64,000 nt of DNA, taken from assembly GCA_036397755.1 (NCBI GenBank), contig DASWII010000044.1, positions 1 to 64,000 on the forward strand, in the 5' to 3' direction. This DNA comes from CAMYLY01 sp036397755 (GTDB lineage Bacteria; Gemmatimonadota; Gemmatimonadetes; Gemmatimonadales; GWC2-71-9). The notes under the pieces were generated by a model that worked only from the letters and a program-made list of their open reading frames with translations, searched no databases and was not told where the DNA came from. Positions 44,122 to 53,269 of this stretch are shown here, in pieces (the stretch's first letter is position 1; each line of letters opens with the position of its first letter). The position numbers were made by a program, and so were the translations under genes.

Positions 44122-44832
44122 ATGGAGCCGGTGAGCACGCGAGCATCCGTCGATCCCGTCGGCGTCCTGATCGCGGCGGCCGGGCTGGGTGAGCGGGCCG
44201 GACCCGGTGGGCCGAAACAGTTCCGCCTGGTGGCCGGTGTCCCGCTGTTGTTGCGCTCCATCCGACCGTTCGCCTCGCATCCCGCCGTGACCGACATCGT
44301 CATCGCGCTCGCGCGGGAGCACGCGTTGCGTCCGCCGGATTGGCTGGCCGGCCTGACGGGAGATCGTCTGCGGGTGGTCGAGGGAGGTGCGGTGCGGTCC
44401 GGTTCCGTGCGCGCGGCGCTCAACGCGTTGGATCGGCGTTGCACCATCGTGCTCGTGCACGACGCGGCGCGACCGTTGGTGTCGCGAACCACGATCGACG
44501 CGGTGATCGCGGTTGCCAGGGAGGGCGTGGGCGCCGTGCCCGCTGTGGCGCTGCGCGACACCGTCAAGCGGGCGGACGGCGCCGAGCTGCGGGTGACTGA
44601 GACGGTTGACCGGGGGAACCTCTGGAGGGCGCAGACGCCACAGGGGTTTCCCCGGGCGATGCTCGAGGAGGGTTTCCGCCGGGCCGGCGCCAACCTCGCC
44701 CGGTTCACCGACGAGTCGGCGCTGGTGGAGGCCACCGGGGCGATCGTGCGTCTGGTGCCTGACGACGAGACCAATCTCAAAGTGACCACGGCCGCGGACT
44801 TCCGTCTCGCCGAGGCCTTGCTCGACCGATGA
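44122..44832 (+). CDS. ispD: 2-C-methyl-D-erythritol 4-phosphate cytidylyltransferase
   Basis: 236 residues. CTP-binding start VLIAAAGLGERAGPGGPKQF, VLVHDAARPLVS, ALRDTVKRAD and QTPQGFPRAML are the IspD landmarks. Third step of the MEP isoprenoid pathway. No fused IspF. Follows dnaB by 12 bases; ATGA overlap with tsaC. Confidence 0.94.
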   Translation: MEPVSTRASVDPVGVLIAAAGLGERAGPGGPKQFRLVAGVPLLLRSIRPFASHPAVTDIVIALAREHALRPPDWLAGLTGDRLRVVEGGAVRSGSVRAALNALDRRCTIVLVHDAARPLVSRTTIDAVIAVAREGVGAVPAVALRDTVKRADGAELRVTETVDRGNLWRAQTPQGFPRAMLEEGFRRAGANLARFTDESALVEATGAIVRLVPDDETNLKVTTAADFRLAEALLDR

Positions 44833-45488
44833 CTGTCGTGCCCTTTCGATCGCCGGAAGACGTGGCGGCCGCCGTGGGCGCCGTCGGCGCGCATCTGGCG
44901 GCCGGCGGGCTGCTCGCGTATCCCACCGAGACGGTATATGGACTCGGGTCACGTCCGGTCGAGGAGGATGTCAGACGGCTCGCGCGGCTCAAGGGTCGTC
45001 GCGCGGACAAGCCGTTCTTGCTGCTGGTGCCGGATCGCCGGACGGCGGCGGACTACGGCCTGGTGTTCACGGACGCGGCCCACGCGCTCGCGGACCGGTT
45101 CTGGCCCGGTCCGCTCACACTGGTCCTTTCCGGTGGGGAGGGCCGCCTGCCCCCGCTGCTGCGAGGGCCGGAAGGCGGCATCGCGGTCCGCTGGACATCG
45201 CATCCCGGTGTGGCCGCGCTGCTGGCCGGGATCGGTACGGGATTGACGTCGACCTCCGCCAATCGGCCCGGGGGGCGCACGGCGCCTGGAATCGGAGCCA
45301 TCCTGAAAGACTTCGCGGATGGCGTGGCCGACGGGACCCTCCTCGTGCTCGACGGCGGGGTGTTGGGCAACGTGCCGCCATCGACCATCGTGGACTGCAC
45401 TCGGCCCACCGAACGGCCGCGCGTTATCCGCGAGGGTGCCATTCCCGTCGCGGAACTCCGCGCGGCCGCTGGGACGCTTGCCCCATGA
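44829..45488 (+). CDS. tsaC: Threonylcarbamoyl-AMP synthase
   Basis: 219 residues, YrdC/Sua5 fold without the extra Sua5 domain. LLAYPTETVYGLGS, KGRRADKPFLLLV, FWPGPLTLVL and STSANRPGG are the substrate-binding motifs. Makes threonylcarbamoyl-AMP for tRNA t6A37. Coupled by four-base overlaps on both sides. Confidence 0.93.
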   Translation: MTVVPFRSPEDVAAAVGAVGAHLAAGGLLAYPTETVYGLGSRPVEEDVRRLARLKGRRADKPFLLLVPDRRTAADYGLVFTDAAHALADRFWPGPLTLVLSGGEGRLPPLLRGPEGGIAVRWTSHPGVAALLAGIGTGLTSTSANRPGGRTAPGIGAILKDFADGVADGTLLVLDGGVLGNVPPSTIVDCTRPTERPRVIREGAIPVAELRAAAGTLAP

Positions 45489-45964
45489 CGCGGATACTCT
45501 TCGTATGCACCGGCAATATCTGCCGCAGTCCGCTTGCGGAAGCACTGCTCCGGCGTGTCGTGTCGCAAGAGGGATTGGACGGGATGGACGTCTCTTCGGC
45601 GGGGACCGGCGCGTGGGATGGCGCTCCCGCGTCGGAGGGGGCGTACCTGGTGGGGCTCGAGCACGGGCTGGATCTGTCGGGCCACCGCGCCACGCTGCTC
45701 ACGCGAGACCTCGTCAAGCGTTCCGATCTCATCCTGACAATGGCACGCCATCACCGGCGCCGCGTCGAGGAGCTTGGCGGCACCGGAAGGGTGTTCGTAT
45801 TGGGGGAGTATGTGGGGCTCACCGGGGCGGGCGCGGAGGTCGGCGATCCGTTTGGCAGCGACCTTCAGGTGTATCGGGCCACCTGCGCGCAATTAGAGGA
45901 ACTGATTGCCGGGGCGGTCAAGCGGCTGCGAACGGAGCGTGGTGATGCTGTCGACCGCGAGTAG
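45485..45964 (+). CDS. Low-molecular-weight protein-tyrosine/arginine phosphatase
   Basis: 159 residues. P-loop CTGNICRSPLAEALL (CX5R) right at the N-terminus and the acid loop VGDPFGSDLQVY near the end. The neighbouring Sua5/YrdC gene is the usual context for YwlE-type arginine phosphatases, and the residue after the first CT is G, so arginine versus tyrosine specificity is unresolved. Confidence 0.88.
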   Translation: MTRILFVCTGNICRSPLAEALLRRVVSQEGLDGMDVSSAGTGAWDGAPASEGAYLVGLEHGLDLSGHRATLLTRDLVKRSDLILTMARHHRRRVEELGGTGRVFVLGEYVGLTGAGAEVGDPFGSDLQVYRATCAQLEELIAGAVKRLRTERGDAVDRE

Positions 45965-46754
45965 CCGTCTGCTCGCCGTGGTCGGTGACCCCGTCGCCCA
46001 CTCGATCTCTCCGGCCATCCACAACTCGGCGTTCGCCGCGCTGGCGGTCGATGCCGTGTACGTCGCCATGCGCGTGCCGGCGGCGGAGTTGGACACCGTC
46101 GCGAAGTCCCTCCGGATTCTCGCGGTCGCGGGCAACGTCACGGTGCCGCACAAGGTCGCGTTTGCTCGGTTGGTCGATCGGAGCAGTGAGCGCGCGTCGC
46201 GCCTCGACGCGGTCAATACGTTTTGGGTGGAAGATGGCGCGCTCGTCGGTGACAACACCGACGTCGATGGCGTGCTGGCGTCCACCACCGACATGGCCGG
46301 GCCCTGGCTGGTGCTTGGCACCGGTGGGGCAGCGCGCGCCGCGGCGGAGGCGGCGCGCCTGCGCGACGTGCCCCTGCGCGTGCGGTCCCGCAGCGCGGCG
46401 CGCGCGCGCGCGTTCGTCGAGTGGGCATCGTCGCACGGTCACCCGGACGTGCGTGAGTCGGTGGACGGCGAGGGCGTCGGGGTGCTCATCAACGCGACGC
46501 CGTGCGGTCTGCGCCCCGGTGATCGCCCGCCGACGCGACCGGACGATCTGGACAAGGCGAGCGCCGTGGTCGACATGACCTACGCCAGGGGGGGCACCGC
46601 GCTCGTCAAAGTCGCACGCAAGGTGGGCCTCCCGGCGGTGGACGGCCGAGTGATGCTGGTGGCCCAGGCGGTCGCATCGTTCGAGCGGTTCTTTCCCGGC
46701 GTCGCCGCGCCGCGCGAAATCATGATGGCCGCCGCCAACCGGGCGCTGGACTGA
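45945..46754 (+). CDS. aroE: Shikimate dehydrogenase
   Basis: 269 residues. Substrate motif VAHSISPAIHNSAF, catalytic VTVPHKVAF, GDNTDVDG, NADP loop LGTGGAARAAAEA, INATPCGL. Reduces 3-dehydroshikimate in the aromatic amino-acid pathway. ATG 45945 chosen: GGAG lies seven bases upstream and it gives the standard N-terminus. Overlaps the phosphatase gene by 20 bases. Confidence 0.92.
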   Translation: MLSTASSRLLAVVGDPVAHSISPAIHNSAFAALAVDAVYVAMRVPAAELDTVAKSLRILAVAGNVTVPHKVAFARLVDRSSERASRLDAVNTFWVEDGALVGDNTDVDGVLASTTDMAGPWLVLGTGGAARAAAEAARLRDVPLRVRSRSAARARAFVEWASSHGHPDVRESVDGEGVGVLINATPCGLRPGDRPPTRPDDLDKASAVVDMTYARGGTALVKVARKVGLPAVDGRVMLVAQAVASFERFFPGVAAPREIMMAAANRALD

Positions 46755-47506
46755 TGCGGAGCGGGCTCGCGCTGGCGCGGTACCTGTTGCCGAATCAGTG
46801 CGTGAGCTGTGAGGTGGCGCTGGCCGACCGCGAGCGCGACCGCCTGGTGTGCGGCATGTGCCGCAGCCGCTGGCGGCGCGTCCCGCCCGGGTGCGCGCGC
46901 TGTGGGCAACCCGAGCCGCCCGTCGGTCCGTGCCGGTTCTGCCGGGAGTGGCCACCGTGCCTCGCGTGGGCGCGCAGCGCCGTGTGGCTCGGTGACGAGG
47001 CGCGGGCGGCCGTCCACCATCTGAAGTACGACGGATACCATGCGCTCGCCGGTGAACTGGCGGACGCGATGGTCCAAATGATGCCGCGGCCCGCGCGCGC
47101 GGTCCTGGTTCCGATTCCGTTGTGGCGCAAGCGCGAGCGGGGGCGGGGGTACAACCAAGCGGAGCATCTGGCGCGGGCCCTCGGGCGCTCCTGGAAGCTG
47201 CCGTGCGCCACCGAGTTGCTGCACCGCGCGCGGAATACGCGGTCACAGACGAATCTGGATCCGGGAACCCGAATCCAGAATGTGGCCGGCGCATTCCGGG
47301 CGCGCGAGCCGTCGGCGACCGTGAAGGCCCGCGGCTCGAAGATTATATTGGTCGACGACATCCTCACGACTGGCGCGACGGTCGTGTCGGCAGCTCAGGC
47401 ACTCAGCGAGTCGGGGTGGCAATGGGTGGGCGTGGTGACCTTCGCGCGAGCGACGCCCTTCGCGGTTCGCGGCATGGTGGGCGCGACCGCGGTCCTGGCG
47501 TCATGA
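46754..47506 (+). CDS. comF: ComF family phosphoribosyltransferase-like protein
   Basis: 250 residues. N-terminal zinc-ribbon cysteines (CVSCEVAL, CGMCRSRW, CARCGQPEPPVGPCRFC), then the PRT domain with VLVPIPLWRKRERGRGYNQ, RARNTRSQTNL and the PRPP loop ILVDDILTTGATV. ComF homologues act in natural transformation/recombination, and many non-competent bacteria carry them. Abuts aroE by one base. Confidence 0.92.
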   Translation: MRSGLALARYLLPNQCVSCEVALADRERDRLVCGMCRSRWRRVPPGCARCGQPEPPVGPCRFCREWPPCLAWARSAVWLGDEARAAVHHLKYDGYHALAGELADAMVQMMPRPARAVLVPIPLWRKRERGRGYNQAEHLARALGRSWKLPCATELLHRARNTRSQTNLDPGTRIQNVAGAFRAREPSATVKARGSKIILVDDILTTGATVVSAAQALSESGWQWVGVVTFARATPFAVRGMVGATAVLAS

Positions 47507-47528
47507 CCGGATATCCAGGGAGACTTCG

Positions 47529-48536
47529 ATGCCTTTGAAACTGGCCATCAATGGGTTTGGGCGCATCGGCCGCAATGTGTTGCGCGCGATGCGGAAGACC
47601 GGTGCCGATATCGACATCGTGGCGGTCAACGATCTCACCGACGCCGCGACGCTGGGGCACCTGCTGAAATACGACTCCGTGCATGGGCGGTTTGCCGGCA
47701 CGGTGGAAGTCGAGGACGGCGCCCTGCGTGTCGACGGTGATGCCATGCTCGTGCTGTCCGAACGCGATCCGGCCAAGTTGCCGTGGGGCGACCTGGGCGT
47801 GGACATCGTGCTGGAGTCCACCGGGCTCTTCACGCAGCGGGACAAGGCGGCGGCCCACCTCGCGGCCGGCGCACGCAAGGTGATCATCTCCGCGCCGGCG
47901 AAACAGGAAGACATCACCATCGTGATGGGCGTGAATCACACCGCGTACGATCCCGCCAAGCATCACGTCATGTCCAACGCGTCGTGCACGACTAACTGCC
48001 TCGTGCCCGTCGTCAAGGTGGTGCGGGACAGCTTTGGGTTCGTGCGCGGCTTCATGACCACGGTACACAGCTACACCAACGACCAGCGCATTCTCGATCT
48101 GCCGCACAAGGACCTCCGCCGGGCGCGGGCGGCGGCCGTGAGCATCATCCCAACCACGACCGGCGCGGCCCGCGCGACGGCGCTCGTGATCCCCGAGGTC
48201 AAAGGGAAAATCGACGGGATGGCGCTGCGTGTGCCGACCGCCGACGTCTCGCTGGTCGATCTCACCTGCATCGTCGAGCGCGACACCTCGGTTGACGAAG
48301 TGAACGCGGCGTTCCGGACGGCGGCCTCGGGCCCGCTCGCGGGAATCCTGGCCGTGAGCGATGAGCCGCTCGTGTCCGTGGACTTCGTCGGCGATCCGTA
48401 CTCGAGCACGGTGGATGCGATGTCGACCAACGTGATCGACGGGACGTTCGTTCACGTCTCGGCGTGGTACGACAACGAGATGGGCTACTCGCATCGGTGT
48501 GTCGATCTCATCACCTACGTCGGCGAGCGACTGTAG
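47529..48536 (+). CDS. gap: Glyceraldehyde-3-phosphate dehydrogenase, type I
   Basis: 335 residues. NAD-binding start AINGFGRIGRNVLRA; nucleophile Cys153 in SNASCTTNCLVP; HSYTNDQRILDLPHKDLRRAR; end WYDNEMGYSHRCVDL. Glycolytic/gluconeogenic enzyme. First of a gap-pgk-tpiA run with tight spacing. Confidence 0.97.
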   Translation: MPLKLAINGFGRIGRNVLRAMRKTGADIDIVAVNDLTDAATLGHLLKYDSVHGRFAGTVEVEDGALRVDGDAMLVLSERDPAKLPWGDLGVDIVLESTGLFTQRDKAAAHLAAGARKVIISAPAKQEDITIVMGVNHTAYDPAKHHVMSNASCTTNCLVPVVKVVRDSFGFVRGFMTTVHSYTNDQRILDLPHKDLRRARAAAVSIIPTTTGAARATALVIPEVKGKIDGMALRVPTADVSLVDLTCIVERDTSVDEVNAAFRTAASGPLAGILAVSDEPLVSVDFVGDPYSSTVDAMSTNVIDGTFVHVSAWYDNEMGYSHRCVDLITYVGERL

Positions 48537-49727
48537 GTGAAGCGCACGCTGGCGTCTCTGGAGGGTCAACCCCTCGAGGGCCTGCGTGCATTCGTGCGGG
48601 TGGACTTCAACGTGCCGCTCGCCGCCGGCCGCGTTGCCGACGACGCCCGGATTCGCGCGGCGGTGCCGACGATCCAATGGCTGCGCCGGCGCGGGTCCCG
48701 GGTCGTCCTCAGTTCCCACCTCGGCCGGCCCAAGGGTCAGGCGAAGCCGGAGTTCTCGCTCGAGGTCATCGTCCCGGCGTTGGAGACGGCGCTGGGTGTT
48801 CCCGTGACCTGGATTCCCAATCCCTGCACCGCTGACGCGGTACAAGTGACCAAACGGCTGCCGCGCGGCGGCGTCGCGCTCGTGGAGAACGTCCGGTTTT
48901 GGCCCGGCGAGGAGGCGAACGATCGGGAGTTTGCCCAGCAGATGGCGCTGCTGGGCGACTTCTACGTCAACGACGCCTTTGGCGCGGCGCACCGCGCCCA
49001 CGCCACGACGGCGGCCATCACGGAGTTTCTCTCGCCCGCCGTCGCCGGGTTCCTCATGGCGAAGGAGCTGCAATACCTCGCGGAGGCGTTGCGCGATCCG
49101 GCCCGGCCGTTCGTCAGCGTGCTGGGTGGCGCCAAGATCTCCGGGAAGATCGACGTGATCGACGCTCTGCTGGGACGCGTCGATCGCATACTGATCGGGG
49201 GCGCGATGGCCTGCACCTTTTACCTGGCGCAAGGGTTCGAAGTCGGTGATTCGCTGGTCGAACCCGACAAGGCGGACCTCGCGACCCAGCTGCTTGAGCG
49301 GGGCGGGGACAAGATCATGTTGCCAGCCGATGTGGTGATCGCGCGCGAGCTGAACGCGTCGGCCCAACGCCGCACCACCAAGCCGGACCGCGTCGAACCA
49401 GGGTGGCGGGTGGGCGACATCGGAAGTGAAACCGTCGAGCAATTCGGAAACGTGATTGCCGAGGCCCGCACCGTGGTGTGGAATGGTCCGATGGGCGTGT
49501 TCGAGGTGCCACCGTTCGATAACGGGACCGTCGGGATTGCCCAGGCCCTCGCTCGCGCCACCGCGGCGGGTGCGACCACGATCGTCGGAGGTGGCGATTC
49601 GGCCGCCGCGGTGAGCCGAGCCGGTTTGTCCGATCAGGTGAGTCACGTGTCGACGGGCGGTGGGGCGTCCCTCGAGTTGCTTGAGGGAAAGGTGCTGCCC
49701 GGCGTGGCGGCGCTGGACGACGTATGA
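48537..49727 (+). CDS. pgk: Phosphoglycerate kinase
   Basis: 396 residues. FVRVDFNVPLAAGRV, SSHLGRPKG, VENVRFWPGEE, VLGGAKISGKIDVI, WNGPMGVFEV and the ATP loop GGGDSAAAV. Starts with GTG directly after the gap stop codon. ATP-generating step of glycolysis. Confidence 0.97.
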   Translation: MKRTLASLEGQPLEGLRAFVRVDFNVPLAAGRVADDARIRAAVPTIQWLRRRGSRVVLSSHLGRPKGQAKPEFSLEVIVPALETALGVPVTWIPNPCTADAVQVTKRLPRGGVALVENVRFWPGEEANDREFAQQMALLGDFYVNDAFGAAHRAHATTAAITEFLSPAVAGFLMAKELQYLAEALRDPARPFVSVLGGAKISGKIDVIDALLGRVDRILIGGAMACTFYLAQGFEVGDSLVEPDKADLATQLLERGGDKIMLPADVVIARELNASAQRRTTKPDRVEPGWRVGDIGSETVEQFGNVIAEARTVVWNGPMGVFEVPPFDNGTVGIAQALARATAAGATTIVGGGDSAAAVSRAGLSDQVSHVSTGGGASLELLEGKVLPGVAALDDV

Positions 49728-50479
49728 GCCGGCTGATCTTTGCCGCGAATTGGAAGATGCACCTCGGGCCGGCGGAGGCCCGGGCCTTTCTCGACGCGTA
49801 CCTCGCCACGCACGCACCCGCCCCCGGACGCGAAGTGTGGCTGTTCCCGCCGGCGATATCGGTGGAGACCGTGGCCGCCGCGGTCGGTGGGCGCCCCGAC
49901 ATCAGAGTGGGCGTGCAGAACGTCCATTGGGAGCCACGTGGAGCATTCACGGGGGAGACGAGCGTGGCCATGGCGGCCGGGGCAGGGGCGACGGCCGCGC
50001 TGGTGGGTCACTCGGAGCGGCGCCACGTGTTTGGCGAGACCGACGGCGAGACGGCGCGCAAGGTACACGCCTTGCTCGCGGGCGGTCTCACGCCGGTGCT
50101 GTGTGTCGGGGAGCAGCTGCGGGATCGCGAGGCGGGGCGGACGTGGACCGTGGTGGGCCGGCAGCTCGAAGCGATCGGCGATCTCGACGGCGCGGCTCTG
50201 GCCAAACTCGTGATCGCCTACGAGCCGGTCTGGGCCATCGGGACGGGCAAGACCGCCACCCCGGCGGACGCCGGCGAGGTTCACCGGCAAATCCACGAGT
50301 GGTTGGTGCATCATGGGGCGGCGGCGCCCGTTCCCGTGTTGTACGGGGGCAGCGTCAAACCCGACAACGCCGCGGAGCTCATCGCCGAGGACGGCGTGGA
50401 CGGTGTGTTGGTGGGTGGAGCCTCGCTCGATCCCGCGCAGTGGGACGCGATCGTGCGCGCCGGAGTCCGTCCGAATTGA
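49724..50479 (+). CDS. tpiA: Triosephosphate isomerase
   Basis: 251 residues. FAANWKMHLGP (Asn, Lys), VGHSERRHVFGE (His), AYEPVWAIGTGKTATP (catalytic Glu) and VLYGGSVKPDNA phosphate loop. ATGA overlap with pgk. Confidence 0.97.
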   Translation: MSRLIFAANWKMHLGPAEARAFLDAYLATHAPAPGREVWLFPPAISVETVAAAVGGRPDIRVGVQNVHWEPRGAFTGETSVAMAAGAGATAALVGHSERRHVFGETDGETARKVHALLAGGLTPVLCVGEQLRDREAGRTWTVVGRQLEAIGDLDGAALAKLVIAYEPVWAIGTGKTATPADAGEVHRQIHEWLVHHGAAAPVPVLYGGSVKPDNAAELIAEDGVDGVLVGGASLDPAQWDAIVRAGVRPN

Positions 50480-50505
50480 CGTAACCCGAGGACCCCCACT
50501 ATCTT
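50476..50505 (+). promoter_or_regulatory. Promoter for secG
   Basis: TTGACG (50476-50481), an 18-base spacer and TATCTT (50500-50505), ending nine bases before the secG ATG. Overlaps the tpiA stop codon. Predicts a near-leaderless secG transcript. Confidence 0.5.
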
Positions 50506-50514
50506 CACGCCGCC

Positions 50515-50889
50515 ATGTTCGGGTTCTTCCTCGTCATTCTGGCGGCTATTTGCCTCGCGCTCGTCGTAGCGGTGCTCTTGCAGGCGGGCACGGGCGGCGG
50601 GCTTGCCGCTATGGGGGGGGGAAGCTCCAGCGACACGGTGTTCGGTGGCCGGCAGGCGACGACCATTCTGACGCGGGGAACGTGGTGGTTGGGGGGGATC
50701 TTCTTGGGCCTGGCACTGGTGATGGCCGGGATGAGCGCCAAAGCGTCGACCCCGCGCTCCGTGCTCGAGAGCCAGCCCACCGCCCCAATGCCCGTGATCC
50801 CGTCCGCACCGCAGTTATTCGACGAGGCACAGCCCCCCCCGGAGGGTGGTGCAGTTGAGGGAACGCCCCAGCCCGTCCCGCAGAACTGA
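50515..50889 (+). CDS. secG: Preprotein translocase subunit SecG
   Basis: 124 residues. Two membrane helices (FFLVILAAICLALVVAVLL and WLGGIFLGLALVMAGM) separated by the conserved cytosolic loop LLQAGTGGGLAAMGGGSSSDTVFGG. The Pro-rich C-terminal tail is longer than usual. Part of the SecYEG channel. It ends four bases before the carA start. Confidence 0.92.
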   Translation: MFGFFLVILAAICLALVVAVLLQAGTGGGLAAMGGGSSSDTVFGGRQATTILTRGTWWLGGIFLGLALVMAGMSAKASTPRSVLESQPTAPMPVIPSAPQLFDEAQPPPEGGAVEGTPQPVPQN

Positions 50890-50893
50890 CCGA

Positions 50894-52000
50894 GTGACCC
50901 GCGAGCGCATACCCGCCTACGTATTGCTCGAAGACGGCGCGTGGTTTTCCGGAATCACGCGCCATTCGTTTGCCGTGACCCCGGGGGAGGTCGTATTCAC
51001 AACCAACCTGACGGGCTACCAGGAGGTGTTCACCGACCCCTCCTATCTCGGCCAGATCGTCGTGATGACCGCTCCCATGATTGGGAACTACGGGATCAAC
51101 CCGGAGGATCTCGAGTCGGGAAAGCCCCAGGTGAGTGGGGTAGTGTCACGGGAGCTCTCCGTGGAGCACTCGAATTGGCGGGCCACGGGCGGGCTCGGCG
51201 CCTGGCTTGCGGCCCGCGGCATCCCGGCGCTCGAAGAGGTCGACACCCGCCGGTTGGCGCGACACATCCGTTCCGCCGGCGCTATGCGTGGCGTCGTGGC
51301 GGTGGGCGAGGAGCCCTCGGCGGAGGCGCAGGCGACGCTCGACGCGTCGCCGTCGATGGAAGGACTGGATCTGGCCCGTGCGGCCACCTGCGCCACGGAA
51401 CGCACGCTTGGAGCGCCGGGTGCACGTCGCCACGTGGTGGCGTATGACTTCGGCATCAAGGAGAACATCCTCAGGCTGCTCACAGCGGAGGACTGCCGCG
51501 TCACCGTGGTCCCGGCGGATACGTCGGCGGCTCGGGTGCGCGAGCTCGAGCCCGACGGCGTGTTCTTGTCCAACGGTCCGGGCGACCCGGCGGCAGTCGG
51601 CTACGCCCTCGGGCCGATTCGGGAGCTGGCGTCCAGCGGCATGCCCACGTTCGGCATCTGCCTGGGTCACCAGCTGTTATCCCTGGCGTTCGGCGGTGAG
51701 ACGGAAAAGCTGCCGTATGGCCACCGCGGGGGCAATCATCCGGTTCGAGATCTGCGTTCCGGGGCGATTCTGATCACAAGCCAAAACCACGGATTTGCAG
51801 TCAGGGGAACGAGTAAGGTCGTGTCAGGTAGCGCAGAACTTGAGGTGACGCACCGTAACCTCAATGATGACACCGTCGAAGGGGTCCGCCACGTCGAGCT
51901 TCCAGCGTTCGGCGTGCAGTACCATCCGGAGGCTTCTCCGGGCCCTCACGACGCAAGGATGCACTTCGCCGAATTCGTCCAAGCCCTTGACAGTCAATAG
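50894..52000 (+). CDS. carA: Carbamoyl-phosphate synthase small subunit
   Basis: 368 residues. N-terminal domain YVLLEDGAWFSG, TGYQEVFTDPSYLGQIVVM, IGNYGIN. Class I glutaminase domain with FLSNGPGDP, nucleophile FGICLGHQLLSLAFGG and the His/Glu of FGVQYHPEASPGPHD. Supplies ammonia for carbamoyl phosphate. GTG 50894 chosen as start. The large subunit carB is not in the window. Confidence 0.94.
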   Translation: MTRERIPAYVLLEDGAWFSGITRHSFAVTPGEVVFTTNLTGYQEVFTDPSYLGQIVVMTAPMIGNYGINPEDLESGKPQVSGVVSRELSVEHSNWRATGGLGAWLAARGIPALEEVDTRRLARHIRSAGAMRGVVAVGEEPSAEAQATLDASPSMEGLDLARAATCATERTLGAPGARRHVVAYDFGIKENILRLLTAEDCRVTVVPADTSAARVRELEPDGVFLSNGPGDPAAVGYALGPIRELASSGMPTFGICLGHQLLSLAFGGETEKLPYGHRGGNHPVRDLRSGAILITSQNHGFAVRGTSKVVSGSAELEVTHRNLNDDTVEGVRHVELPAFGVQYHPEASPGPHDARMHFAEFVQALDSQ

Positions 52001-52081
52001 GTAAGCCCGTATTTATGTCGGCCCGAGCTACCCTCAGGAGTTGGGTAGTTCGCGACCTCCTGCCTCCTCGGGAGAGTGCCT

Positions 52082-52423
52082 ATGACCAAGGCAGACCTGG
52101 TCGAGCAGGTCACGGCGTCGATTGCACGGACAGCCGGGCCCATGATTTCGAAAAAGGACTGCGCGAGGGTGGTGGACGCGTTCTTGGATGCCATCAAGGG
52201 TGCGCTTGCCGAACAGAGCAACATCGAGATTCGCGGATTCGGGACATTCAAGATCCGGATGCGGAAGACACGCATGGCCCGGAATCCCCGAACCGGAGAA
52301 CCGGTCGAGGTTGCCGCCCGGCCGGTGCCCGTGTTCAAGCCTTCGAAGGAGCTGCGGGGGAAGGTCGCGGGCGGTGACGACGACGAATTCGGCGGCACGG
52401 AGGCCGATTCGGACGCGGCGTAA
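52082..52423 (+). CDS. HU/IHF family DNA-binding protein
   Basis: 113 residues. TKADLVEQVTASIA, then the beta-arm core IEIRGFGTFKIRMRKTRMARNPRTG, and FKPSKELRGKV. The acidic tail (GGDDDEFGGTEADSD) is longer than in HU and resembles IHF-like variants. Bends and compacts DNA. GGGAG precedes ATG 52082. Confidence 0.93.
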   Translation: MTKADLVEQVTASIARTAGPMISKKDCARVVDAFLDAIKGALAEQSNIEIRGFGTFKIRMRKTRMARNPRTGEPVEVAARPVPVFKPSKELRGKVAGGDDDEFGGTEADSDAA

Positions 52424-52450
52424 GCGCCAGCCCACCGACACCAGACACTC

Positions 52451-52482
52451 GAGGGCGGTCGCCACCAGGCGGCCGCCCTTTG
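52451..52482 (+). terminator. Intrinsic terminator after the HU gene
   Basis: GGGCGG/CCGCCC outer stem with an inner CGCC/GGCG stem, followed by TTT. Confidence 0.65.
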
Positions 52483-52555
52483 TCGTTGGCGGCGTGCACG
52501 CGCCGCCGTGGTTTCTCACTTCCGCGCGGGTCGCTCTATATTCAGCGGCGAACCC

Positions 52556-52813
52556 ATGACCGCCTCGATCTCCGTCACCTGCAGGTTCTTCGGTCGATAT
52601 GCCGAAGCGGTCGGCCGCGAAACGGTGACGATGGCGCTACCAGTGGGTTCCTCCGTGTCAGGGGTAGTCCGCCACGTGCGCCGAGAGTTGGCCGGCGGCG
52701 ATCGTCTTCCGCCCGACCCCCTCGCGGCGGTGAATCGCGTGCATGCGTTTGCCGATCATCCGGTCGAGGACGGCGACGAGGTGGCGTTCCTGCCTCCGCT
52801 CGCCGGCGGTTGA
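52556..52813 (+). CDS. moaD: Molybdopterin synthase sulfur carrier subunit
   Basis: 85 residues, ubiquitin-like fold ending in the essential Gly-Gly (PPLAGG). CRFFGRYAEAVGRE near the start and EDGDEVAFLPPLAGG at the end. Sulfur donor for molybdopterin. CTATATTCAG lies just upstream of the ATG, suggesting a very short leader. Confidence 0.93.
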   Translation: MTASISVTCRFFGRYAEAVGRETVTMALPVGSSVSGVVRHVRRELAGGDRLPPDPLAAVNRVHAFADHPVEDGDEVAFLPPLAGG

Positions 52814-52818
52814 CCCCA

Positions 52819-53265
52819 ATGTCCGCCGTGACCCATGACCCGATCGACCCGGCCAGACTGCTGGCGGCCGTTGCCGATCGGGAGCGCGGCGCGACCGTGC
52901 TATTCCTGGGAAGCGTGCGAAGGAGCGCGGACGACGGTGACGTGCGCGCCATCGAGTACTCGGCGTACGAGGAGATGGTGCGGGATGAGTCCGCCCGGAT
53001 CGTGCAGGAGGCGGCCGCGCAGTGGCCGGACGCGCGCGTGGTGCTGCAACATCGGGTCGGGAACGTGGGCGCCGGCGAGCCCAGCATCGCGGTCGCCGCG
53101 GCGGCCCCACACCGCCCGGCGGCGTTCGACGCCGCGCGCTGGGTGGTGGAGCAGGCGAAACGGCGCCTGCCCGTTTGGAAGCGGGAGGAATTCGACGACG
53201 GTTCCTCCCGCTGGCGGGAGGATCAGGGCCGCGCCCACCCGCTGACTCGAGCCGACGAGGCCTGA
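52819..53265 (+). CDS. moaE: Molybdopterin synthase catalytic subunit
   Basis: 148 residues. FLGSVRRSADDGDVRAIEYSAYEEM, LQHRVGNVGAGEPSIAVAAAAPHR and the catalytic lysine motif KRRLPVWKREEF. Adds dithiolene sulfur to precursor Z with MoaD. Five bases after moaD. Confidence 0.95.
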   Translation: MSAVTHDPIDPARLLAAVADRERGATVLFLGSVRRSADDGDVRAIEYSAYEEMVRDESARIVQEAAAQWPDARVVLQHRVGNVGAGEPSIAVAAAAPHRPAAFDAARWVVEQAKRRLPVWKREEFDDGSSRWREDQGRAHPLTRADEA

Positions 53266-53269
53266 CCGC